From Limisphaera sp. (GTDB lineage Bacteria > Verrucomicrobiota > Verrucomicrobiia > Limisphaerales > Limisphaeraceae), in NCBI GenBank assembly GCA_025057755.1, contig JANWVC010000017.1, positions 1 to 42,792 of the forward strand: a DNA stretch of 42,792 nucleotides, written 5' to 3'. Under the pieces are notes generated by a model. That model saw nothing but the letters and a program-made list of their open reading frames with translations. It was not told the origin of the DNA and searched no databases. Numbering within the stretch: the stretch's first letter is position 1; every line of letters begins with the position of its first letter. Positions 28,082 through 36,814 of this stretch are shown here, piece after piece. Both the position numbers and the translations under genes were made by a program.

Positions 28082-29562
28082 AATCTGCTCGTTTTTGGGC
28101 CACTTGGGCAAAGGGCTTGGAACCGACCCAACCGTCCGCGGTCCTGAACCACTCTTCCCCGGCTCGCGCCCGGATGCGTCGGTTGGTGCCAGCTCTCTGG
28201 GGATGGCTGTGTGCACTGGGGCTCTTGAAATTTGGTAACCCGGTGATCATGGAATCGCTCATCGGCTGGCCAAGCGAGCTATTCGAATGGGTGTTGAGTC
28301 CCTGGCCGATCCTAGTGGCTTACCTCTGCTTGGGAGCGGTTGCGCTATTCACCCTGGGCACCGAACGCCCTCTTCCGCTGCCTGGTCCGCGGTGGTTGGC
28401 TTTGGTACCGGCCTTTTGGCTGGGTTGGCAGGGCTTGTCGGCCATCACAACTGTGGACGGGGCCCTGACTCGGGTGACTATGTTCCATTTTGCGGCTTGC
28501 ACAGCCTGTTTTTACCTGGGCGCGTTGTACTTGGGCAGGCATGCCACGTTGCGGCCCACCTGGATTTGGATGGTTGCGGCGTTGATCTGGATTGAGTTGT
28601 ACGGACTGGACCAGCGTTTCCGCGGTTTGCCTGCCACACGAGAATTTTTGCTGCAACACGAACGCACGCATTGGCGGGAGTTTCCCCCGGAAGAACGAGC
28701 CCGATGGGAAGAAGCCGGTATGTTGAGTCGGACTGCTGAGGGTTGGACGGTGCACCCGAAGCTTCTGGAAAAGGCGAGCAGCCAGCGGATTAGCAGCACC
28801 TTGTTCTATCCCAACACGTTGGCAGGCGCTTTGCTCCTTTGTAGCCCGGTGGCGCTTTGGTCTCTTGCAACCACTTCGAGATTCACTCCAGCAGCACGCT
28901 TGTTCTTGGTCCTTTTGGTGGGCACGGGAGCCGTGGCCTGCCTGTATTGGTCAGGCTCCAAATCCGGTTGGCTGTTAACCTTGGTGGTGGTCGTCCTGGC
29001 CTTTTGCGTCCAACCAATTGCCCGGGTTTTCAAATGGGCCATGGTTTGTGTCTTGATGATCGCAGGCCTTGCACTGTTCGGCATGCGGCACCATACCTTT
29101 TTTCAACGCGGCGCGCCCAGTGTGGCCGCCCGATGGGATTATTGGCAGGCCGCCTGGCAAACAGCCAAGGAACACCCCTGGTTGGGAACCGGCCCTGGCA
29201 CGTTTCAGCGTCCGTACGCGCAGCGGAAACGGCCGGAATCGGAAATGGCGCGATTGACTCACAACGACTACTTGCAACAAGCATCCGACTCCGGCTGGCC
29301 CGGCGCGGCATTGTACACCGCTTGGATTGCGGGCGTCTTGCTCTTTACGGGGCGGTCGGTGCTTAAATGGCCGTCTCACGAGCATTTTTATGTTTGGCTG
29401 GGTTGTCTGGGTTGGGCCTTGCAATCACTTACAGAGTTTAACCTCTACATACCCGGCTTGGCCTGGACGTTCTTTGTGTGGGCCGGGTGGTTGTTGACGC
29501 AAGTGGGGCAAATTCCGTCGACAATGCCACCAGGGCAAGGTTACTTTCGCACGAACAAATGA
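28078..29562 (+). CDS. O-antigen ligase/polymerase-like membrane protein
   Basis: A 494-residue inner-membrane protein with about ten to twelve hydrophobic segments and a large loop of some 75 residues (around GLPATREFLLQHERTHWREF) between the two halves. The Wzy/WaaL-type C-terminal loop is recognisable: RWDYWQAAWQTAKEHPWLGTGPGTF followed by LTHNDYLQQASDSGWPG, in consecutive blocks. Such proteins join or polymerise surface polysaccharides, or glycosylate pilins and other proteins. The glycan is unknown, and no glycosyltransferase genes are adjacent. The start overlaps the holB stop by four bases, implying translational coupling despite unrelated functions. Confidence 0.85.
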   Translation: MKSARFWATWAKGLEPTQPSAVLNHSSPARARMRRLVPALWGWLCALGLLKFGNPVIMESLIGWPSELFEWVLSPWPILVAYLCLGAVALFTLGTERPLPLPGPRWLALVPAFWLGWQGLSAITTVDGALTRVTMFHFAACTACFYLGALYLGRHATLRPTWIWMVAALIWIELYGLDQRFRGLPATREFLLQHERTHWREFPPEERARWEEAGMLSRTAEGWTVHPKLLEKASSQRISSTLFYPNTLAGALLLCSPVALWSLATTSRFTPAARLFLVLLVGTGAVACLYWSGSKSGWLLTLVVVVLAFCVQPIARVFKWAMVCVLMIAGLALFGMRHHTFFQRGAPSVAARWDYWQAAWQTAKEHPWLGTGPGTFQRPYAQRKRPESEMARLTHNDYLQQASDSGWPGAALYTAWIAGVLLFTGRSVLKWPSHEHFYVWLGCLGWALQSLTEFNLYIPGLAWTFFVWAGWLLTQVGQIPSTMPPGQGYFRTNK

Positions 29563-29574
29563 AGCTGAAGCGCC

Positions 29575-30060
29575 ATGCGCATCCTGTTCTTGAATGGGCC
29601 GAATCTAAACTTACTCGGTCAACGTGAGCCGAGCGTCTACGGTTCTACTACCTTAAAGCAGATTGAGACGGTTGTCCGACAATGGGCGTCTCGCTGGCAG
29701 GTGGAGGTGGTCTTCCGACAATCGAACCATGAAGGTCAATTGATCGATTGGTTGCACGAAGCCCCCGGCGCGTTTGAGGGCATCGTGCTCAACGCTGGCG
29801 CCTACACCCACACGAGCATCGCGATTCGAGACGCCATTGCTGCCATCGCCTTGCCAGTAATTGAAATTCATCTGTCGAACATCCATGCGCGCGAGGCGTT
29901 TCGCCATGTTTCTCTGATCGCTCCGGTTTGTCGTGGCGTGATCACCGGCTTCGGGCTGGGGTCGTATTTGCTCGGTTTGGAGGCCATGGTGGGCATGCTC
30001 GATCCTCAAAGGCTCCAGTGGCCCGGCCCGAACGCCTCTACGGCCTCGGCAAGTGACTGA
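29575..30060 (+). CDS. aroQ: 3-dehydroquinate dehydratase, type II
   Basis: Third step of the shikimate pathway, dehydrating 3-dehydroquinate. A 161-residue protein beginning [19 protein letters not shown]; the catalytic tyrosine is in SVYGSTTL, with [33 protein letters not shown], the histidine in [15 protein letters not shown] and the C-terminal [15 protein letters not shown]. Ala/Ser-rich residues at the end are variable. It starts 12 bases after the ligase-like gene. In many bacteria aroQ is followed by efp-accB-accC; here accB-accC follow but efp is missing and a terminator intervenes. Confidence 0.96.
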   Translation: MRILFLNGPNLNLLGQREPSVYGSTTLKQIETVVRQWASRWQVEVVFRQSNHEGQLIDWLHEAPGAFEGIVLNAGAYTHTSIAIRDAIAAIALPVIEIHLSNIHAREAFRHVSLIAPVCRGVITGFGLGSYLLGLEAMVGMLDPQRLQWPGPNASTASASD

Positions 30061-30141
30061 ACATGAACTGCGCAGGGCGGGGCTGACCTATCGCCTTGAC
30101 CTGGGCCGACAACCAAGCCTAGGCTGAGTCCTGTTGAAGGG

Positions 30142-30173
30142 AGGCAGGGTCGGTTTCCGACTGCTGCCTTTTT
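30142..30173 (+). terminator. Rho-independent terminator after aroQ
   Basis: Two stacked stems (GGCAG 30143-30147 with CTGCC 30064-30068 offset, that is 30164-30168; GTCGG 30149-30153 with CCGAC 30157-30161), loop TTT, followed directly by TTTTT. It lies about 80 bases after the aroQ stop and separates aroQ from accB. Confidence 0.85.
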
Positions 30174-30397
30174 GCTATCCTGATCGGATGGAAGTCGGCA
30201 GCCGGAATGTCCGAAGCGCGGGGGCGAAACAAAATAGGTCGGAAAGCCCCCCAACAGCGCTGCGGCTCTGCCCGATTCGGACCGACGCAGGTTCGAGAGA
30301 ACCTGGCGCTTCGGTAGCTTGGGCGGAAGGAGGGCTGAACACGGCGTGTTCGCGGCTGCAGACGTAGGGCACTTTTGAGCAGAAAGGCGGTAGGCTT
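30174..30397 (+). promoter_or_regulatory. Leader and promoter region of accB-accC
   Basis: This 224-base stretch follows the aroQ terminator and must hold the accBC promoter. It contains a perfect 7-bp hairpin with a GAGA (GNRA) tetraloop at 30288-30305 (CAGGTTC / GAACCTG), about 95 bases before the accB start. No known riboswitch class was recognised. AGAAAGGCGG shortly before the GTG start looks like the ribosome-binding site. Confidence 0.45.
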
Positions 30398-30919
30398 GTG
30401 GACTTGAAAGACATCAAGGCCATTATCGACCTGATGCGGAAGAACGCCGTGTCAGAGTTTGAATTGGAAAAAGAGGGTTTCAAAATTCGGCTGAAGCGAG
30501 CGCCCGTGCCCGGTCCAGGGCTTGCGGGCGAAGAAGCCGGACCTGGTTACAGCGTATTGCCGGGCGCGATCCCGCCTCTGTTGGCAGGGGGTTCAATGAC
30601 TCCAGCCGCAACGGTGACGCCTCCCTCCGTCGCGGGCGCCTCATCTGCTGCGGCCCCGGCAGGCTCGACCGGCCCGGCTGAGGTGGAGATCAAGTCTCCG
30701 ATGATCGGCACTTTTTACCGGGCGCCCTCCCCGGAGGCCGCTCCGTACGTCGAAGTAGGCTCAGAGGTGCACCCGGACACCGTGGTTTGTATTATCGAAG
30801 CCATGAAGGTGATGAACGAAATCAAAGCCGAAATGCGCGGCGTCATCACCGCGGTTTTGGTTGAAAATGCCAAGCCGGTTGAGTTCGGTCAGCCGCTTTT
30901 CAAGGTGCGTCCTCTCTAG
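30398..30919 (+). CDS. accB: Biotin carboxyl carrier protein of acetyl-CoA carboxylase
   Basis: Carries the biotin that shuttles CO2 from AccC to the carboxyltransferase in the first step of fatty acid synthesis. The 173-residue product starts with GTG and [20 protein letters not shown], the usual N-terminal helix, then a Pro/Ala linker (residues about 35-92), then the biotinyl domain with [20 protein letters not shown] (thumb region) and the biotinylation site EAMKVMN, Lys137. The start has a plausible ribosome-binding site. accC follows by 53 bases. Biotin synthesis capacity is represented by bioB earlier in the window. Confidence 0.96.
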   Translation: MDLKDIKAIIDLMRKNAVSEFELEKEGFKIRLKRAPVPGPGLAGEEAGPGYSVLPGAIPPLLAGGSMTPAATVTPPSVAGASSAAAPAGSTGPAEVEIKSPMIGTFYRAPSPEAAPYVEVGSEVHPDTVVCIIEAMKVMNEIKAEMRGVITAVLVENAKPVEFGQPLFKVRPL

Positions 30920-30972
30920 CACCGGATTCGGGCGCCTTTGCGTCGAAGGCGACGCACGTCTTCATCGCTGTC

Positions 30973-32355
30973 ATGTTCGAGAAAATTCTCATTGCCAATC
31001 GGGGCGAAATCGCGGTGCGTGTGATCCGCGCTTGCAAGGAACTCAATATTCGCACCGTGGCCGTGTATTCCGAGGCGGACGCCAATTCCATGCATGTCCA
31101 GCTGGCCGATGAAGCCGTTTGCATCGGTCGAGCGCCGGCCAGCGATAGTTACTTGCGCATCGACCGGATTATCAGCGCGGCGGAAATCACAGATGTGGAC
31201 GCCATCCATCCGGGGTACGGTTTTCTGTCGGAAAATGCGCATTTCGCCGAGGTTTGCGAAAGTTGCAATATCCGCTTCATCGGCCCCAGCCCGCAAGCCA
31301 TGAGCGCTCTGGAAAACAAGGCCGTGAGCCGTGCGCTGGCCAAGAAGGCGGGCATTCCAGTGCCGCCCGGATCCGAGGGCCCCGTCGAAACTGAGCAAGA
31401 GGCCATCGAAGTGGCTCGACGCATCGGTTACCCGGTCATGATCAAGGCCGTGGCCGGCGGAGGTGGACGCGGCATGCGCGTCGCCCACAACGACGTCTCC
31501 TTGGTCAAGGGATATCACACTTGCCGCACCGAGGCGGAAAAAGCGTTCGGCAACTCCGGCGTGTACATCGAAAAATACATCGAAAATCCTCATCACATTG
31601 AGTTTCAAATTCTCGCGGATCGGCACGGTCACATCGTCCATTTGGGTGAACGCGACTGCTCCATTCAGCGACGCAACCAGAAAATCATCGAGGAAACACC
31701 CTCACCCCTGATCGAGCACCGTTTTAAACGGCTCCGCGAAAAAATGGGGCGCGCAGCCATCAAAATCGCAGAAGTGGCCCGATACACCAACGCCGGCACG
31801 GTCGAATTCATCGTGGACAATCAGGGCAACTTTTACTTCCTCGAAATGAATAAACGTATCCAAGTGGAACATCCTATTACCGAGGAAGTCACCGGCATCG
31901 ACCTGATCCAACAACAAATCCTGGTGGCCATGGGGGAACCGCTGCGAATCAAGCAAAGTGACGTGCACTTCCGGGGCCACGCCATCGAATGCCGTATCAA
32001 TGCGGAAGATCCCTTCGACGATTTCCGACCCAGTCCCGGCCGGGTCGAAATGTATTATCAGCCCGGTGGACGCGGCGTGCGGGTGGACACGCACGTTTAC
32101 GCCGGTTACACAATCCCCCCGCATTACGACTCCATGATCGGCAAGCTCATCACGCACGGGCGCGACCGTCAGGAAGCACTGGCGCGCATGAGCCGCGCGC
32201 TCTCGGAGTATTATATTGGCGGCATCAAAACGACCATCGGCCTGCTCCAGGCCATCCTGCAAGATCCCAACTTCCGGAAAGGTTCTTACGACACCGGATT
32301 TGTCGAGCGACTCCTGGGCAGTGGCCGACGCGAACTTATTGAAGAGCGCGCCTGA
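30973..32355 (+). CDS. accC: Biotin carboxylase subunit of acetyl-CoA carboxylase
   Basis: ATP-grasp enzyme that carboxylates the biotin of AccB. The 460-residue length is standard. Motifs are [32 protein letters not shown], the glycine-rich ATP lid [13 protein letters not shown], the HIEFQILAD strand, [12 protein letters not shown] and the metal/biotin site region [16 protein letters not shown]. In that last block most bacterial enzymes have EMNTRIQVEH; a lysine replaces threonine between catalytic Asn and Arg, which are kept. It follows accB and precedes a LuxE-like/LuxC-like pair by 44 bases, suggesting one fatty-acid-related transcript. Confidence 0.97.
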   Translation: MFEKILIANRGEIAVRVIRACKELNIRTVAVYSEADANSMHVQLADEAVCIGRAPASDSYLRIDRIISAAEITDVDAIHPGYGFLSENAHFAEVCESCNIRFIGPSPQAMSALENKAVSRALAKKAGIPVPPGSEGPVETEQEAIEVARRIGYPVMIKAVAGGGGRGMRVAHNDVSLVKGYHTCRTEAEKAFGNSGVYIEKYIENPHHIEFQILADRHGHIVHLGERDCSIQRRNQKIIEETPSPLIEHRFKRLREKMGRAAIKIAEVARYTNAGTVEFIVDNQGNFYFLEMNKRIQVEHPITEEVTGIDLIQQQILVAMGEPLRIKQSDVHFRGHAIECRINAEDPFDDFRPSPGRVEMYYQPGGRGVRVDTHVYAGYTIPPHYDSMIGKLITHGRDRQEALARMSRALSEYYIGGIKTTIGLLQAILQDPNFRKGSYDTGFVERLLGSGRRELIEERA

Positions 32356-32399
32356 CTTTCTCAACCGACCTCACCGCGGTGTGCCTTTCTCCCCGGCTC

Positions 32400-33638
32400 A
32401 TGAGCGCGACCGGCGTCATCTCCGCCTTAACCCGGTTCGCTGAACATTGGCTTTCCATCTGGGACCCGATGCATCGGCGGGCTGATCATTGGCCGCCCGA
32501 AGCGTGGCACGAGGATCTCTTCAACGAGCTGGCTCTCGAACTGGCTCGGCTGCAGTACGCACACAATCCGCCTTATCGTCGCTGGTGCGAGGCACGCGGC
32601 ATCGCGCCCAGCCGAATTGATCACTGGAGTCGCATCCCGGCGGTGATCACCTCGGCCTTTCAAGAATTTGAATTCAGTTGCTTGCCGCCGAGCCATCGTT
32701 CCTGCGTGTTTTATTCCAGCGGCACCACGCGCGGCAAACCGAGCCGGCATTTTCATAACTCGCTGACCCTTCGGCTGTACGAAGCATCCCTCTGGTGGGC
32801 CTTTCAGAAAGCCTTGTTGCCAGAGATACTCTCCGGACCGCACCCTCAACTCGTAGTCCTGATGCCGCCCCCTGATCAGGCGCCTCATTCTTCCCTCGTT
32901 TACATGGCCGATACGATCCGACGCCAACTCGGCTATTCGATGGACACTTTCCTCGGTACAGCCGACGGTACCGGCTTGTGGCATTTGGATGCTTCCCGGG
33001 CCTGGACGCGGCTCCGGACGTTGGCAGAGCAGGGGCGACCTGTACTGGTTTTAGCCACTGCTTACACCTTGGTGCAGTTGCTTGATACACCCGGCCTGAC
33101 TCCTCACCGAATCAAGCTGCCGCCTGGTTCCCGTGTCATGGAAACAGGTGGATACAAGGGCCGATCCCGTGCGTTGACTTCCGACGAACTGTATCGGTGG
33201 ATTTCCGAGCGTTGGGGCCTGCCTCTGACCAGCATCGTTAGCGAATATGGCATGTGCGAGCTGTCTTCCCAAGCCTACGATAGCCGGTTTTCCCAGGGCG
33301 ACACGCAAGCGCCAAAAGTCGAATCTGAGCGCACGGCCCAACCCCGCTCTGCCACGCTGCGGTTGCGACGGAAATTTCGGTTTCCTCCTTGGGTCCGCGT
33401 TCAGGTCATCGACCCGGAAACCGGGACCGAAGCGCCCCATGGCCGACCGGGATTGCTCCGCATTTTTGACCTGGCCAATGTTGGTTCCGTGCTGGCCATC
33501 CAGACCGAGGACATGGCCGAAGCCCTCCGGGACGGATTCCGATTGCTCGGCCGAGCAACCGGCACCCGACCGCGCGGTTGTTCCTTGCTGGCAGCCAATG
33601 GGGCAGAACGTGCCGATTCAACCGATAGCCACCTATGA
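32400..33638 (+). CDS. LuxE-like acyl-protein synthetase
   Basis: Resembles LuxE, which activates a fatty acid with ATP to acyl-AMP, takes the acyl group on a cysteine and hands it to LuxC for reduction to aldehyde. From ATG at 32400 it has 412 residues (GTG at 32379 is an alternative). The adenylate-forming P-loop is SSGTTRGKPS (about 106-115); VMETGGYKGRSR and SEYGMCELSSQAYD follow in order; a cysteine near the C-terminus, Cys394 in RPRGCSLL, occupies the place of the acylated cysteine of LuxE. The stop overlaps the next start by four bases (ATGA), and the neighbour is LuxC-like, which strongly supports a shared pathway. No luxA, luxB or luxD is in the window. Confidence 0.85.
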   Translation: MSATGVISALTRFAEHWLSIWDPMHRRADHWPPEAWHEDLFNELALELARLQYAHNPPYRRWCEARGIAPSRIDHWSRIPAVITSAFQEFEFSCLPPSHRSCVFYSSGTTRGKPSRHFHNSLTLRLYEASLWWAFQKALLPEILSGPHPQLVVLMPPPDQAPHSSLVYMADTIRRQLGYSMDTFLGTADGTGLWHLDASRAWTRLRTLAEQGRPVLVLATAYTLVQLLDTPGLTPHRIKLPPGSRVMETGGYKGRSRALTSDELYRWISERWGLPLTSIVSEYGMCELSSQAYDSRFSQGDTQAPKVESERTAQPRSATLRLRRKFRFPPWVRVQVIDPETGTEAPHGRPGLLRIFDLANVGSVLAIQTEDMAEALRDGFRLLGRATGTRPRGCSLLAANGAERADSTDSHL

Positions 33639-35017
33639 GTTTGCCCGCTTATTTTCTAGCCGATTTGCCTCCCGACGCTCCCCTGACGCCGCGGTTGATC
33701 GAAGAAGCCTGCCTGACCTTGCAGCGGAACCGTGAGTTGTACCTCGTTCCCCGATCCTGCGCCCAAATCATCGCCTTGTTGGAAGAACTCGGTCGGAACT
33801 GGAGACGACCGGATGACCCCTTTCGACAGCTGGCAGTGAGTGAAGGCCCCCAACAGACTGGATTCAGCCGGGCCACCCTGGAACAAGGCCTGGACAACTT
33901 CTTCTCTCAATTAACGGAAACCAACATGCGCCGTTTGTTGCGGCAAGATTTGGGAGAGGAAACAGCGCTGGACGATTATCACCCGGCGGTAGATCCACGT
34001 CGCTGCTGCCGCGCGCGCGGGCCACGGCTGCTGGTTCATTTCAGTCCGGGCAACCTCCCGGACCCAACCTTCCATGCCATCGTGCTGGGGCTGTTGGTCA
34101 AATCCGCTCAATTTGTAAAATGCTCCAGCCAAGCGGGTTTCCTGCCTCGTTTGCTGGCCCATTCCTTGCGGGCGCTGGATCCCAAATTGGCGGCCTGCCT
34201 CGAACTGGCCACCTGGCCCGGCGGCCGCACCGATTTAGAGGATATCTTGTTGCAAAAAGCCGATTGCGTCACGGTGGCCGGCGCAGATGACACCATCCAA
34301 ACCCTGCGACAACGTGTACCCGTCACCACCCGGTTGCTCGCTTACGGACATCGCGTCAGCTTCGGCTACATCGCGTACGCGACGTCCAATGAAACCTCGC
34401 TCGAAAGCCTGGCTGAACAGGCTGCCGCAGATGTGGCGGCCTGGGACCAGGCCGGGTGTCTTTCGCCTCATTTGTTTTACGTGCAGACCGGCCCAGACCA
34501 ACATTTCCCGCTCCGCTTTGCCGAGGCGCTGGCGATGGCATTGGACCGACTGGAGCACGTGCAGCCACGGGGAACTCTGCCGACCGGCAAAGCGGCCCAG
34601 ATCGCTGCACGCCGGGAGCTTTACGCCATCCGAGCGGCCTGCTCCGGCACAACGCGTCTTTGGTGTAGCCCAAATTCCACAGCTTGGACAGTCGTTTATG
34701 AAGAAGAACCGGATTTCCAGCTGTCCTGCCTGGACCGCTTCGTATACGTGAAACCAGTCATTGACCTCGCGCGCGCCTTGCGGGCGGCTGAATCCATTCG
34801 AGCGCATGTCTCGACAGTAGCCCTGGCCGCCCCGGCGGCCCTCCGGAAAACATTGGCTAATCAGCTCGCTGACTGGGGCGTGCCTCGGATTTGCCCGTTG
34901 GGCCGGATGCAGCAGCCGCCGCTCACATGGCACCACGACGGCCGACCGGCCCTGGGCGATCTCATTACTTGGACCGATTGGGAAATGGAACCACCGAGTT
35001 CCCCGCCTGCTTCATGA
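33635..35017 (+). CDS. LuxC-like acyl-protein/acyl-CoA reductase
   Basis: Resembles LuxC, an aldehyde-dehydrogenase-fold reductase that takes an acyl group onto a cysteine and reduces it with NADPH to a long-chain aldehyde. The 460-residue product shows LLVHFSPGNLPDPTFHAIVLGLLVKSA in consecutive blocks, CSSQAGFLPRLLAHSL, a central hinge VTTRLLAYGHRVSFGYI, and the catalytic cysteine in WDQAGCLSPHLFYV (Cys275). It overlaps the LuxE-like gene by four bases, so the two subunits are probably made in matched amounts. With no luciferase nearby, the aldehyde may feed alcohol, wax ester or another lipid, which is inference. Sequence length is close to marine LuxC. Confidence 0.85.
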   Translation: MSLPAYFLADLPPDAPLTPRLIEEACLTLQRNRELYLVPRSCAQIIALLEELGRNWRRPDDPFRQLAVSEGPQQTGFSRATLEQGLDNFFSQLTETNMRRLLRQDLGEETALDDYHPAVDPRRCCRARGPRLLVHFSPGNLPDPTFHAIVLGLLVKSAQFVKCSSQAGFLPRLLAHSLRALDPKLAACLELATWPGGRTDLEDILLQKADCVTVAGADDTIQTLRQRVPVTTRLLAYGHRVSFGYIAYATSNETSLESLAEQAAADVAAWDQAGCLSPHLFYVQTGPDQHFPLRFAEALAMALDRLEHVQPRGTLPTGKAAQIAARRELYAIRAACSGTTRLWCSPNSTAWTVVYEEEPDFQLSCLDRFVYVKPVIDLARALRAAESIRAHVSTVALAAPAALRKTLANQLADWGVPRICPLGRMQQPPLTWHHDGRPALGDLITWTDWEMEPPSSPPAS

Positions 35018-35145
35018 CATGCACCCGCGCACGCCACTCTTGAGCAAAATTTTCCAAACGGCCAGGTGGATCTCGGGCACCGATCGCGGCAGAATGCGCC
35101 GCGCGGTTAGCCCCAATGTGTCCTGCGAAAGACCCAACGCAAACC

Positions 35146-35547
35146 ATGAAAGTCGAATTGCGCAAAACCTTTCAATTTGAGGCTGCACATCGGTTGCCTC
35201 ATGTGCCGCCCAGCCACAAGTGCCATCGGCTGCACGGCCATAGTTTTCAGGTGGAAATCGTGGTCCGCGGTGAATGTGATCCCCGTCTGGGTTGGCTCAT
35301 CGATTACGGCGAAATCGCACGCCGGTTCCAACCCATTTGGGAGCAGCTCGATCACCGTTACCTCAACGAAATTCCTGGCCTGGAAAATCCGACCAGCGAA
35401 ATCCTGGCGGCGTGGATTTGGAGCCGCCTCAAGCCCGTGTTGCCAGAGCTGGCAGAAGTCGTTGTCGCAGAAACCTGCACCGCGCGTTGCGTTTATCGAG
35501 GCGATGCCTCCAATCCAACCGGGCCGGAACCCGCGCGATCGACCTGA
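35146..35547 (+). CDS. queD: 6-carboxytetrahydropterin synthase
   Basis: Converts dihydroneopterin triphosphate into 6-carboxytetrahydropterin in the synthesis of queuosine and other 7-deazaguanines. The ATG at 35146 gives 133 residues; an upstream ATG at 35116 is less likely. Zinc histidines are in FEAAHRLP and RLHGHSF, the catalytic cysteine is in [11 protein letters not shown], the catalytic histidine in LDHRYLNE, and the substrate-binding glutamate in [12 protein letters not shown]. It follows the LuxC-like gene by about 130 bases. Its last 55 bases overlap the convergent SET-domain gene. No other queuosine genes are nearby. Confidence 0.95.
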   Translation: MKVELRKTFQFEAAHRLPHVPPSHKCHRLHGHSFQVEIVVRGECDPRLGWLIDYGEIARRFQPIWEQLDHRYLNEIPGLENPTSEILAAWIWSRLKPVLPELAEVVVAETCTARCVYRGDASNPTGPEPARST

Positions 35548-36083
35548 CCCTCCGCAACCGAGCCCTCCAGCGCCCGCTGCTGGCGCACATGCTCAAAAAA
35601 GGCCTCCGCCACAATGTAGCCCACGCAGTTCGGCGCGCCGCAGTTGCAAGGATAATCCTTGTATTCCGTCAAATCATAGCCGTAATTAAAGGTTAGTTCC
35701 TCGCCTGGTTGAATGTCCCGTAGCGCCACAATCCAGATGCGCTCTGCCTCTTCATCCAGTTCGCTCTCACAGTTGGGATTACAACTGTGATTTAAAAAGC
35801 GCGCCGGATTCCACGGCACGTTCCCATCCAGATCATAGCGGTCGTTCAAACAGAAAATATACGGATTGTTTGCTTCACAACGGCGCGCTGACTCTTCCTT
35901 GGGAATTTTTTCGCCCACGTACTCCAAGACGCGGGTCCCGGCGGGAATCAGCTTGCGCGCAAAACCGCCCAAGCCGTGAATGGGCGACTTGCGAAAGACG
36001 ACCCACTCCGTTTCCGCTGCGACGTCGTCGCAAACGATTGGCTTCCCTTCAGCATTCAACGGCTCGGTTGCTCCGGTTGCCAT
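35493..36083 (-). CDS. SET-domain protein methyltransferase
   Basis: A 196-residue SET-domain protein, predicted to methylate lysine of a protein using SAM. The core has [18 protein letters not shown] (SAM-binding start), EYVGEKI, then the pseudoknot motif [11 protein letters not shown] (residues 95-105) and ELTFNYGYD with the active-site tyrosine. A compact post-SET zinc motif follows: CNCGAPNC (Cys146, Cys148, Cys153), which with Cys101 could form the zinc cluster of eukaryotic and some bacterial enzymes. Both ends overlap neighbours: 55 bases with convergent queD and 28 with the upstream RluA-type gene. The target is unknown. Confidence 0.9.
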   Translation of the reverse strand: MATGATEPLNAEGKPIVCDDVAAETEWVVFRKSPIHGLGGFARKLIPAGTRVLEYVGEKIPKEESARRCEANNPYIFCLNDRYDLDGNVPWNPARFLNHSCNPNCESELDEEAERIWIVALRDIQPGEELTFNYGYDLTEYKDYPCNCGAPNCVGYIVAEAFFEHVRQQRALEGSVAEGQVDRAGSGPVGLEASPR

Positions 36084-36814
36084 GCTGTTTCTTCAAAACC
36101 GTGTTGCGCCAGAAAGTCCGCCCAGGGCGCCGTAATCGTCACGGGCCGTTCCGTAAAGGGATCTGTATAAGCCAATCGAACCGCGCGCAAGGCCAACCTC
36201 CGCCGCTCCGGATCGCCGGCCCACTTTGGACCATACAACTCATCGCCCACCACAGGATACCCGCTCGCCGCCAGGTGCACCCGCAATTGATGCGTCCGTC
36301 CAGTCAGCGGCCGACACTCCACAAGGCTGCAATCGTCCCCGACGGCAATCCGACGGAACCACGTCTCCGAAACCTTGCCGTGCCGCCGATCCACCCGCAT
36401 TCGACCCTTCTGCGTTGGATCCGGCGCCAATCTCAAACGGCAGGTCCATTCTCGCAACCGCACCGCTCCGTACACTACTGCCAAATACACCTTCTCAACC
36501 TTCCCCGACTCAAACAGGCTTGTAAACGGCCCTAGCGCTCCCGGGTTCTTTACGAGCAACAAAACGCCGCTGGTCTCCCCATCCAGACGATGCACATACC
36601 GCAGGAATTTCAACCCACGCGAACGCGCCCACCAGTCGCCCGCTCGAAGGGATGATTCCAAAGCAGCCTGCAAATTGCGCGCCGTTCGCCGCCAATGCAC
36701 TGGCACCAGCAACCAACCAGTCGGCTTGTCCACGGCCAGAACCGAACGGTCCTCATACAAAATCGCAATGGGATCACATCCCGGCAGCTCAATCCATTCG
36801 GGCTTAGTACCCAT
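36056..36814 (-). CDS. RluA-family pseudouridine synthase
   Basis: Isomerises uridine in rRNA or tRNA. The 252-residue product lacks an N-terminal S4 domain, as in the small RluA/TruC/RluC-like subgroup. The opening strand IAILYEDRSVLAVDKPTGWLL, read in consecutive parts, leads to the catalytic aspartate in YVHRLDGETSG (Asp78), then KVEKVYLAVVYG, CRPLTGRTHQLRVHLAASGYPV and VVGDELYGP. The start ATG at 36814 is clear. The gene overlaps the SET-domain gene downstream by 28 bases. The target base cannot be told from sequence. Confidence 0.94.
   Translation of the reverse strand: MGTKPEWIELPGCDPIAILYEDRSVLAVDKPTGWLLVPVHWRRTARNLQAALESSLRAGDWWARSRGLKFLRYVHRLDGETSGVLLLVKNPGALGPFTSLFESGKVEKVYLAVVYGAVRLREWTCRLRLAPDPTQKGRMRVDRRHGKVSETWFRRIAVGDDCSLVECRPLTGRTHQLRVHLAASGYPVVGDELYGPKWAGDPERRRLALRAVRLAYTDPFTERPVTITAPWADFLAQHGFEETAWQPEQPSR

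Noticed and set aside
32400..35017. A bioluminescence (lux) operon
   Set aside because: Only LuxE-like and LuxC-like genes are present. No luciferase subunits, LuxD or LuxG occur, and neighbours are acc and queuosine genes.
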